From Pseudonocardia xinjiangensis (GTDB lineage Bacteria > Actinomycetota > Actinomycetes > Mycobacteriales > Pseudonocardiaceae), in NCBI RefSeq assembly GCF_012911925.1, contig NZ_JAAXKY010000075.1, forward strand, positions 1 to 35,545: a stretch of 35,545 bases of DNA. The letters run 5' to 3'. Each line of letters starts with the position of its first letter. The first letter of the stretch is position 1. Below the pieces are notes generated by a model, which was not told the DNA's origin, searched no databases, and was given only the letters and a program-made list of their open reading frames with translations. This document shows positions 16,657 through 23,396 of this stretch, piece after piece. The translations under genes and the position numbers were made by a program.

Positions 16657-18099
16657 TCAGGCGTGGTGCCGCACCCGCACGTGCTTCATCTGGAGATACC
16701 CCTCCATGCCTTCCCTGCCGTGCTCGTAGCCGAAGCCACTGCCCTTGCGGCCGCCGTAGGGGGCGTTGATCGTGCCGGCGTCGACGTTGTTCACCGCGAC
16801 GCTGCCGAAGTCGAGGCGGCGGCCCAGCGCGAACACCTCGCCCAGGTTCTCGGAGTAGACGTAGGCCGCGAGCCCGGCCGGGGTGCTGTTGGCCAGTGCG
16901 ACGGCCGCGTCGAGGTCGGTGAACGCGCTCACGCCGATGACCGGGCCGAAGGTCTCCTCGTGCATGACGAGCATGTCCTGCGTGCAGTCCGCGAGCACCG
17001 TCGGCAGGTAGAAGTTGCCTGCCGGACGGCCCGGAGGGCGGGTGCCGCCGACGAGGACGCGTGCGCCCTTCGTGCGGGCGTCCTCCACGTGGCGCTCGGA
17101 CCGTTCGAGGATCTCGGCGTTGGTGACGGGGCCGACGTCGACGTTCTCCTCGCGCCGGCCGTCACCCACCACCAGGTTCGCGGCGCCCTTCGCCAGCCGC
17201 CCGACGAACTCCTCGTAGAGGTCGGCGTGGACGTAGGCGCGGTTGATCGCGATGCAGATCTGGCCGGCGTTGCGGAAGGAGCGCCGCAGCGCGCCGGTGA
17301 CCGCCTGGTCCAGGTCGGCGTGCCGGGTGACGATCAGGGGGCAGTTGCCACCCAGCTCCATCGACACCGGCTTGACCCCGGAGACCGTCTTGACGATCGC
17401 CGCGCCGGTGGCTCCGGAACCGGTGAACGCCACCTTGTCGATCGCGGGGTGGGCCACGAGCGCGCGCCCGGTGGTACCGGCCCCGGTGACGAGGTTGGCC
17501 ACCCCGGAGGGCAGCTGGGCGACCTCCAGGCTGCGGAACACCTCGATCGCCGCAGTCGGGGTGTACTCCGACGGCTTCACGACGATGGTGCAGCCCGCGG
17601 CGAGCGCTGCAGCCAGCTTCCAGCCGATGAGCTCCACCGGGTAGTTCCACGGCGTGATCGCGGCGACGACCCCGATCGGCTCCTTCTCGACGATGCTGGT
17701 GAAGCCGTCCTCCTCGTTGGCGAGGGTGGCCCCGGTGATCCGGGTGGCCTCCTCGGCGTAGAAGTGGAACGTCTTCGCGAGCTTCTCGACCTCTCCGCGG
17801 GCCTCGGGCAGCGGCTTTCCCATCTCGCGGGTGGTGGCCGCCGCCACCCGGTCCGTCGCGGCGGAAAGGGCGTCGGCGGTGGCGTGCAGGTAGCCGGCCC
17901 GCACCGACGGGTTGACCCAGCGCCAGCTGTCCCACGCCCGGCGCGCGGCGGTCACGGCGCGGTCGACGTCGCGTTCCGTGGACTCCGGTACCCGGGCGAC
18001 GACGTCTCCCGTGGCGGGGTCGCGCACCTCCAGAACCGCGCCGCCGCCGTCCTCCCAGCGGCCGTCGACGTAGTTCTGGCCATGAGCAACGCTGTCCAC
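16657..18099 (-). CDS. NAD(P)-dependent aldehyde dehydrogenase
   Basis: The predicted protein has 480 residues, a full-length ALDH superfamily member. It shows the cofactor-fold segment ITPWNYPVELIGWKLAAALAAG, VVKPSEYTP, FTGSGATGAAI, the general base Glu248 in SMELGGN, the nucleophile Cys282 in NAGQICIAINR, and EETFGPVIGV. It resembles the succinate-semialdehyde/lactaldehyde dehydrogenase branch. The natural aldehyde is not predictable. It is the first gene of the minus-strand sugar unit and is divergent from the GntR regulator, which probably controls it. Confidence 0.87.
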   Translation of the reverse strand: MDSVAHGQNYVDGRWEDGGGAVLEVRDPATGDVVARVPESTERDVDRAVTAARRAWDSWRWVNPSVRAGYLHATADALSAATDRVAAATTREMGKPLPEARGEVEKLAKTFHFYAEEATRITGATLANEEDGFTSIVEKEPIGVVAAITPWNYPVELIGWKLAAALAAGCTIVVKPSEYTPTAAIEVFRSLEVAQLPSGVANLVTGAGTTGRALVAHPAIDKVAFTGSGATGAAIVKTVSGVKPVSMELGGNCPLIVTRHADLDQAVTGALRRSFRNAGQICIAINRAYVHADLYEEFVGRLAKGAANLVVGDGRREENVDVGPVTNAEILERSERHVEDARTKGARVLVGGTRPPGRPAGNFYLPTVLADCTQDMLVMHEETFGPVIGVSAFTDLDAAVALANSTPAGLAAYVYSENLGEVFALGRRLDFGSVAVNNVDAGTINAPYGGRKGSGFGYEHGREGMEGYLQMKHVRVRHHA

Positions 18100-18286
18100 G
18101 CCGATGTCAGCTCCTCAGTGGATGTGCCTGAGCGGATGTGCTGCCTGCCCGGGCGGCCGCGTCGGCCACGTCACGGGTGCAGGACCGGTCTCCCGTACCA
18201 CCGGACGAACATTCCGGCTCGGGGACCTGTATCTCATCGAGCTATCGCATCATCATACCTTTGAGCCCGTCAACAGGAGGCGCGAA
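18100..18286. promoter_or_regulatory. Divergent control region between ALDH and GntR genes
   Basis: This 187-nt intergenic stretch separates two divergent starts and must hold both promoters. The part at about 18228-18265 is markedly less GC-rich than its surroundings and is bounded by GTAT and ATAC with CATC repeats between. I could not identify a clean FadR-type operator or a -35/-10 pair. AGGAGG (18275-18280) is the ribosome site of the regulator. Confidence 0.4.
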
Positions 18287-19057
18287 ATGCTCGGACCCGC
18301 CGTGGCTGCCGGACCCGCCGGGCGCCCGCCGCGCCTGCCGGAGGTGGTCGCCAACCGCATCCAGGCGCGGCTGTTCGCCGACCGGCTCGTTCCGGGGGAC
18401 CAGCTGCCCACCGAGGCGCAGCTGGCGCAGACCTACGACGTATCGCGCACCGTCGTCCGGGAGGCCGCGCGGATCCTCGAGCAGCGGGGCCTGGTCAGCA
18501 TCCGGCCGGGCCGCGGGATGATGGTGGCGCTGCTGGACGGGCGGCCCATCGCGGAGCACTTCAGCCTGCTGCTGCGCAGCGGCCCCGCCGTGTTCGAGCA
18601 GCTGATGGAGGCGCGGTTCCTGCTGGAGGTGGAGCTCGCCGCGCTCGCCGCGGTCCGGCGGAGCGAGCGGGACCTGGAGGAGATGCGCGCGGCGCTGTCC
18701 GTCGCGCGCGACCATCGGGACGACTTCGACGTCTGCCTCGCGCAGGACCTGGCCTTCCACCGCGTCACCGCCCGCGCGAGCGGCAACACCCTGCTGGCGC
18801 TGTTCATGGACCCGGTCAACGCCTGCCTCCGCGAGTCCTACCGGGAGCCGATGGCCTACCTGGCCCAGCAGGGGCACACCCTCGACGAGCACCAGGCGAT
18901 CTACGACGCCATCGCCGCGCAGGACGCCGACGCCGCCCGGCGCGCCTGCCGGGAGCACCTGCAGCGGATCACGCGCGAGAGCGGCACGCTGCTCGCCGAG
19001 TCCGTGGGCTCCGCACCGCCGGCCCCGCCCGCGGACGGTCAGTTGACGGCGGGGTAG
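18287..19057 (+). CDS. GntR-family transcriptional regulator, FadR/FCD subfamily
   Basis: The predicted protein has 256 residues. ATG 18287 is chosen because AGGAGG lies 6 nt upstream. The winged helix spans about residues 15-80 (LPEVVANRIQARLFADRLVPGDQLPTE... VSRTVVREAARILEQRGLV), followed by an all-helical FCD effector domain (about 90-235) with metal/ligand-type His residues in DLAFHRVTARAS and REHLQRI. FCD regulators commonly sense sugar acids or other small acids. Divergent placement suggests control of the ALDH-kinase-rpiA unit. Its last 19 nt overlap the convergent YccF gene. Confidence 0.87.
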   Translation: MLGPAVAAGPAGRPPRLPEVVANRIQARLFADRLVPGDQLPTEAQLAQTYDVSRTVVREAARILEQRGLVSIRPGRGMMVALLDGRPIAEHFSLLLRSGPAVFEQLMEARFLLEVELAALAAVRRSERDLEEMRAALSVARDHRDDFDVCLAQDLAFHRVTARASGNTLLALFMDPVNACLRESYREPMAYLAQQGHTLDEHQAIYDAIAAQDADAARRACREHLQRITRESGTLLAESVGSAPPAPPADGQLTAG

Positions 19058-19446
19058 CGCGCATCCTGCGGCGCGTCGCTGTCGACGATCACCCTCCCGA
19101 GCGGGACGAGTGAGACGGGGATGAGCTTCAGGTTGGCCCACGCCAGCGGGATCCCGATGATCGTGACCGCGAGGGCGACGGCGGTGGTGAGGTGGGCCAG
19201 CGCGAGCCACCAGCCGGCGAAGACGATCCAGATGATGTTGCCGATCGTGGACGGGGCACCGGCGTCGGCGCGTCGCACGAGCTGGCGACCGAAGGGCCAC
19301 AGCGCGAAGTCGGCCATGCGGAACGACGCCAGGCCGAACGGGATGGTCACGATCAGCAGGCAGCAGATGATCCCGGCGACGGCGTAGCCGATCGCCAGCC
19401 AGACGCCGCACAGGACGAGCCAGATCACGTTGAGCAGGGTCCGCAT
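19039..19446 (-). CDS. YccF-domain membrane protein
   Basis: The predicted protein has 135 residues from ATG 19446, with GGAGGACC just upstream. Two related hydrophobic modules are visible (NVIWLVLCGVWLAIGYAVAG and NIIWIVFAGWWLALAHLTTA), each followed by an IPF/IPL-Ala motif and a Phe/Leu-rich segment. This duplicated arrangement defines the YccF family. Members are inner-membrane proteins of unknown function. The gene is convergent with the GntR regulator and overlaps it by 19 nt. Confidence 0.82.
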   Translation of the reverse strand: MRTLLNVIWLVLCGVWLAIGYAVAGIICCLLIVTIPFGLASFRMADFALWPFGRQLVRRADAGAPSTIGNIIWIVFAGWWLALAHLTTAVALAVTIIGIPLAWANLKLIPVSLVPLGRVIVDSDAPQDARYPAVN

Positions 19447-19639
19447 CACGGTCCTCCATCGTCTCCCCTCCAGACTGCTCCCGCCCGGGCGTTCTGTCGC
19501 CTTCCGGCGGTCGCGGTACCCGGACAGCGCAGTGGCAGGGGTTGCGAAACGCGTGCCGGTGCGATGTCGGTCACCGGAGGGAGAATCATCGCTGCTCGCA
19601 GGCATACGGGAGGGGCTCGCGGAGAGAGATCGCCGGGCC

Positions 19640-21064
19640 GTGAACCGTCGCACCGCGCCCAGCGTGTGCCATGTCGTGAGCGATACCTCAACCATCGGTC
19701 AGGGCGCCCCCGAGCTCGACGACCTACGTGCGGCCTGTGCCGGACCCGTCCATCTGCCCGGCGACGCCGGCTACGACACTGCACGGCTGGCGTGGAACGT
19801 CGCGGTGGAGCAGCGGCCCGCGGCGGTCGTCCGGCCCCGGACCGCGGACGAGGTGGTGGCGGTCGTCCGGGCGGCTGCCCGTGCCGGGCTACGGGTCGCG
19901 CCGCAGGCGACGGGGCACAACGCCGGCCCGCTCGAGGACCTCCGGGACGTGGTGCTGCTGCGCACGGCGGGGCTGACCGGGATCACCGTCGACGCGGACC
20001 GGCGCACGGCCCGCGTCGGGAGCGGGGTGGCGTGGGAGGACGTCGTCGCGGCGGTGGCGCCGCACGGGCTGGTGGCGCTGCACGGCTCGTCCCCGGACGT
20101 CGCGGTCGGCGGGTACTCGCTCGGCGGAGGCGTCGGGTGGTTCGGGCGCCGCTTCGGCCTGCAGTGCAACAGCGTGGTCGCCCTCGAGGTCGTGCTCCCC
20201 CACGGCGAGCTCGTGCGCGTCGACGCCGGTTCCGACCCCGAGCTGTTCTGGGCACTGCGCGGCGGGGGCGGGAACTTCGGGGTGGTGACCGCTCTGGAGT
20301 TCGCCCTCTACCCGGTCACGTCCGTCTACGGCGGTGCGCTGGTGTGGGACTGGCGGGAGGCGGGCCGCGTGCTCACCCGGTGGTCGCAGTGGGCGACCGG
20401 GGCACCCGATGAGGTCACCACGTCGTTCCGGATCCTGCAGCTGCCCCCGATCGAGGCGGTGCCGCTGCCGCTGCGCGGACGGCAGGTCGTCATGATCGAC
20501 GGGGCCGTCCTGGCCGAGGACGGGGTCGCCGTGGACATCCTCGCCCCGCTGCGGGAGCTGGGTCCCGAGATCGACACCTTCGCCCGGATGCCGGCGCCGG
20601 AGCTGGTCCGCCTGCACGGCGACCCGGAGGAGCCCATGCCGGTGGCGTCGTCCGCGGCGTTGCTCGGGTCGATGCCCGCCGAGGCGGTGGACGCGTTCGT
20701 CCGGGCCGCAGGCGCGGAGTCGGGTTCGATACTGGCGGTGGCGGAGCTGCGCCAGTTCGGCGGCGCGCTGGGCCGCCCGGATCCGCGGGCCGGGGTCCTG
20801 CCGATGCTCGACGGGCAGTTCGCCCTGTACTGCTGTGCGCTGGCGGCGGGACCGGAGGCCGTGGTGGGCAGCCGGCACGCGGAGCGTCTCGCCGAGGCGA
20901 TGGCGCCGTGGACCGCCGGGCACTACCTCAACTTCGCCGAGACGGCGCTGGACACCGAGCTCGCCTACGGCGCCGAGGCCTACAAGCGGCTGCAGGCGGT
21001 CCGGCGGCGGGTCGACCCGCACGGGCTCATGGTCGCCAACCACCCGGTGCCGGCCGACGCCTGA
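19640..21064 (+). CDS. FAD-linked oxidoreductase, BBE/PCMH type
   Basis: The predicted protein is about 474 residues. The start is uncertain: GTG 19640 has GGAGAGAGAT 9 nt upstream, while GTG 19676 would remove 12 residues. The PCMH FAD-binding fold is clear: VRPRTADEVVAVVRAA, APQATGHNAG (probable His-linked flavin), GGYSLGGGVGWFGRRFGL and LFWALRGGGGNFGVVT. A C-terminal BBE-like segment ends AYKRLQAVRRRVDPHGLMVAN. In bicovalent relatives a Cys precedes the VGVGG loop. Here the equivalent stretch reads HGSSPDVAVGGY, so only the His link is expected. It may oxidise sugars or a natural product; the substrate is unknown. It lies about 190 nt from the divergent yccF start. Confidence 0.83.
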   Translation: MNRRTAPSVCHVVSDTSTIGQGAPELDDLRAACAGPVHLPGDAGYDTARLAWNVAVEQRPAAVVRPRTADEVVAVVRAAARAGLRVAPQATGHNAGPLEDLRDVVLLRTAGLTGITVDADRRTARVGSGVAWEDVVAAVAPHGLVALHGSSPDVAVGGYSLGGGVGWFGRRFGLQCNSVVALEVVLPHGELVRVDAGSDPELFWALRGGGGNFGVVTALEFALYPVTSVYGGALVWDWREAGRVLTRWSQWATGAPDEVTTSFRILQLPPIEAVPLPLRGRQVVMIDGAVLAEDGVAVDILAPLRELGPEIDTFARMPAPELVRLHGDPEEPMPVASSAALLGSMPAEAVDAFVRAAGAESGSILAVAELRQFGGALGRPDPRAGVLPMLDGQFALYCCALAAGPEAVVGSRHAERLAEAMAPWTAGHYLNFAETALDTELAYGAEAYKRLQAVRRRVDPHGLMVANHPVPADA

Positions 21065-21164
21065 GCACGCCCCTGGACGACCACGGGTCTCGCGTACGCG
21101 CGCCCGTGGTGCACGGAGCGGACGGAGGACGGTCCGTCCGCGAATCCGGTGAACGCCGGAGTGG

Positions 21165-21204
21165 GTGCCTTCCATGGCGATCGAGGGGTCGCCACGGAAG
21201 GCAC
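21165..21204. terminator. Bidirectional hairpin between convergent genes
   Basis: Arms 21165-21182 (GTGCCTTCC...) and 21187-21204 (...GGAAGGCAC) pair over 18 positions with one mismatch and one wobble around a GAGG loop. It abuts the stop of the minus-strand YoaK gene and follows the FAD oxidase stop by 100 nt. There is no T-tract, so termination is inferred from position and shape. Confidence 0.65.
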
Positions 21205-21876
21205 TCATCCGTCCGGCCCGCTCGTCCGGGAGGCGCGGGCCCCGAGGACCAGCCCGACGCATGCCGTGAGCAGGACGACGGGCAGCAGGGGGACCGCCCA
21301 GGCCAGGAAGTGCAGCAGCACCGCTGCCGCGGTGGCCCCGCCCACGAGCGCGACGAGCTGACGCAGCGCGGCCCGGCGGGGCCCGGCCCGTCCCGTCACG
21401 ACGTCCTGCAGCGCGCTGACCAGCGTGCCGGTCATGTACGTGGTCGAGGCCTGGAGCCGCAACGCCGCCACGCTCTGCCCGCCCATGGCGAGCGCGGCCA
21501 CGGCGAGCAGGATCAGCGCCGCGAGCGGCCCGGGGTGCGCCCCGGTGACGATCCAGCCGACGGCCACGACGACCAGGAGTGCCAGCTCCGCGAGGAGCAT
21601 GCCGACCACCGCCTGGGGCCTTGCGTGCCACAGCCGGGCCCAGGCGAGCACACCGACGGCGAAGGCGGCCACCGCGGTGCCGGCCGGCGTGATCAGCCTG
21701 AAGTTGCCCGTGCCGACCCCGTAGGCAGCGGTGACGAGGTTCCCCGTGACGACGCCGGCGAACGCGCCGCCCAGCCCGGCGAGTGCGAGCAGGTCCACCG
21801 CGCCCGCACACGCGGCCAGCATCGCCGGGACGATCCCGGCCCACCTCCTGGCCAGTGTGTGCGGGGCAGCGGTCAT
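21205..21876 (-). CDS. YoaK family (DUF1275) membrane protein
   Basis: The predicted protein has 223 residues. ATG 21876 is chosen because GGAG precedes it and the conserved region begins there. About six membrane helices are visible, with the family pattern ACAGAVDLLALAGLGGAFAGVVTGNLV near the start and SVAALRLQASTTYMTGTLVSAL in the middle. DUF1275/YoaK proteins are common integral membrane proteins of unknown function. The gene is divergent from the PucR-like regulator, with a very long palindrome in between. Confidence 0.83.
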   Translation of the reverse strand: MTAAPHTLARRWAGIVPAMLAACAGAVDLLALAGLGGAFAGVVTGNLVTAAYGVGTGNFRLITPAGTAVAAFAVGVLAWARLWHARPQAVVGMLLAELALLVVVAVGWIVTGAHPGPLAALILLAVAALAMGGQSVAALRLQASTTYMTGTLVSALQDVVTGRAGPRRAALRQLVALVGGATAAAVLLHFLAWAVPLLPVVLLTACVGLVLGARASRTSGPDG

Positions 21877-21946
21877 GCCCGGGACTCCTACCACAGGGCC
21901 CGACCGCCGGCGGGATGACCACTCGACGGAGTCGGAACGCGCGCCG

Positions 21947-21990
21947 GGTGTGGTCCTCACAGAGCCCCTGGGGTCTGCGAGGACCACACC
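21947..21990. repeat. Long intergenic palindrome (possible operator)
   Basis: Arms of 12 nt, GGTGTGGTCCTC (21947-21958) and GAGGACCACACC (21979-21990), are exact reverse complements. Pairing continues inside (CAGA with TCTG, CCC with GGG) and loosely outside through GCGCGC runs. It lies between the divergent YoaK and PucR-like starts, where a terminator is not expected, so an operator or a leader structure is more likely. Confidence 0.6.
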
Positions 21991-22037
21991 GAGCGCGCGG
22001 TACAGCGGGTGGTGGCCGTGGGGAGACGGCCCGGTTG

Positions 22038-22742
22038 ATGTCCGCGCTGCAGGCCGGGATCTCGGCGTCCCGGGTGCGCCAGACCTGGGACCGCCTCCGC
22101 CCTTTCCGGTTCCGGGCGGGGAGCCCCCTGCGCGTCGCTCGCGCGACCCCGGTGGATCCCCGCCCGCCCGACCGGGCGCGCGCCGCCGACGCGGTGGTCG
22201 AGGAGATCCACTCCCGGGGCCTGGCCGTGGTGCTGCACATGACGGCGCTGCTGGCCGCGGGGGAGCCGACCGACGAGTGGCTCGACCTGCTGGGCGACAG
22301 CCACCTCGTCGGGGTCAGCGGGACGTTCACGGAGCTGACCGACGTGCCCGGCTTCGTCGACGAGGCCGTCACGGCATGGCGGGTGGCGGCCCGGCGGCAG
22401 GACCGGGGCGGTCTCGGCTCGGTGGTGCGGCTGGACATGGTCGACTTCGCCACCTGGCTGATGGCGCGCCGCGACGACACCCGCGTCGCCGAGCGGTTCG
22501 ACCGCCACTTCGGCTCGCTCGCCCGGTCGCCGGACCTGGTGGCGACGGTCGTGGTGTTCCTGGCCGTCGACCAGGACGTGAAGCGGACGGCCGAGCGGCT
22601 GTTCGTCCACCCCAACACCATCCGGTACCGGCTGCGCAAGGTCGAACAGATCCTCGGCGAGCCCCTGACCTCGCCGCGGGCGGTGGCGAACCTGTACCTC
22701 GCGTTCCAGGACGAGGTGCTCGCGCACCGAGCGCAGGGATGA
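22038..22742 (+). CDS. PucR-type helix-turn-helix regulator, short form
   Basis: The predicted protein has 234 residues from ATG 22038, with GGGAGA about 11 nt upstream. The C-terminal 60 residues contain the PucR/CdaR helix-turn-helix: DQDVKRTAERLFVHPNTIRYRLRKVEQILGEPL. The front lacks the purine-catabolism or GGDEF-like domains of full-length PucR proteins and carries no recognisable sensor. Typical members have about 400-600 residues, so this is a reduced form. It may regulate the divergent YoaK gene through the palindrome between them. The target is inference. Confidence 0.75.
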   Translation: MSALQAGISASRVRQTWDRLRPFRFRAGSPLRVARATPVDPRPPDRARAADAVVEEIHSRGLAVVLHMTALLAAGEPTDEWLDLLGDSHLVGVSGTFTELTDVPGFVDEAVTAWRVAARRQDRGGLGSVVRLDMVDFATWLMARRDDTRVAERFDRHFGSLARSPDLVATVVVFLAVDQDVKRTAERLFVHPNTIRYRLRKVEQILGEPLTSPRAVANLYLAFQDEVLAHRAQG

Positions 22743-22763
22743 CCGTTCCCGCCCTTGTCCAAC

Positions 22764-22801
22764 CTATCGAGTGTCGATAGAGTCCCATCGCGATTCGATG
22801 G
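22764..22801. promoter_or_regulatory. Twin palindromic operators before DUF2975 gene
   Basis: Two 17-bp palindromes lie in tandem: CTATCGA-GTG-TCGATAG (22764-22780) and CCATCG-CGATT-CGATGG (22785-22801). Their centres are 21 bp apart, two helical turns, as expected for cooperative dimer binding. The second touches the ribosome site of the DUF2975 gene, so a repressor bound here would block its expression. Confidence 0.65.
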
Positions 22802-22811
22802 AGGGATGGCA

Positions 22812-23297
22812 GTGGGAAAGCTGATAGTGCGTGCGCTGCGCGCCGTGCTCGTGGTGATGCTCGCCGGCACCGTGTTCGTACAGGTGGGGATGGTGTGGGC
22901 GCTGGCGACCGACCCGGAGGACGGGTCGCTCCCGCTGACCCCGCTGCGCGTGGTCACGATCCTGGGCATGGTGTCGGCCCAGGTCGCCCTGGTCTGCGTA
23001 TGGCGGCTGGTGACGATGGTGCGACGCGCAACCGTCTTCTCCGACGCCGCCTTCCGGTACGTGGACGTCGTGATCGGCGCGATCGTGGCGGCTGCCCTCG
23101 TGTGGTTCGCTGTCACGGCCCTCAACGCACCGGGTCAGCGTGACGACCCGGGCGTCACCCTGATCATGGGCGGGGTCGGCGTGGCCATCCTGGGGGTCGC
23201 GCTCATCGTGCTCGTGCTGCGGGCGCTGCTCGCCCAGGCCGTCGCGCGCGACGTCGAAGCGGCACAGCTGAAGGCCGAGCTGGACGAGGTGATCTGA
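22812..23297 (+). CDS. DUF2975 membrane protein
   Basis: The predicted protein has 161 residues. GTG 22812 is chosen because GGAGGG (22800-22805) is spaced 6 nt from it, while the in-frame ATG 22806 would directly touch the ribosome site. Four membrane helices are visible (about 5-25, 40-60, 85-105 and 115-140), and the start GKLIVRALRAVLVVMLAGTVFVQ fits the DUF2975 family. In many bacteria such genes precede a small Xre regulator (YozG type). None is present here. Function is unknown. Confidence 0.7.
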   Translation: MGKLIVRALRAVLVVMLAGTVFVQVGMVWALATDPEDGSLPLTPLRVVTILGMVSAQVALVCVWRLVTMVRRATVFSDAAFRYVDVVIGAIVAAALVWFAVTALNAPGQRDDPGVTLIMGGVGVAILGVALIVLVLRALLAQAVARDVEAAQLKAELDEVI

Positions 23298-23343
23298 CGC
23301 CGCCGGTCGCGCAGCACCGACCGCAGTGGCGACCAACCGGCTG

Positions 23344-23374
23344 TTCACACGTTCTGCACAGCGCGCGCACAGAA
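23344..23374 (+). promoter_or_regulatory. Second triple direct-repeat operator (CACA[G/C], 11-bp period)
   Basis: TTCACAC, TGCACAG and CGCACAG are separated by 4 nt each, placing CACA at 23346, 23357 and 23368. Unit length, number and core match the array at 7280-7308. It ends 22-24 nt before the ligase start, consistent with a promoter-proximal activator or repressor site on a short-leader or leaderless transcript. Confidence 0.55.
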
Positions 23375-23396
23375 AGGTCGTCCAGCGTGGACTCTC

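Noticed and set aside
19889..23125. A 1078-codon open frame on the minus strand
   Set aside because: It crosses several well-supported genes on both strands and carries no recognisable domain. It is an artefact of few stop codons at high GC.
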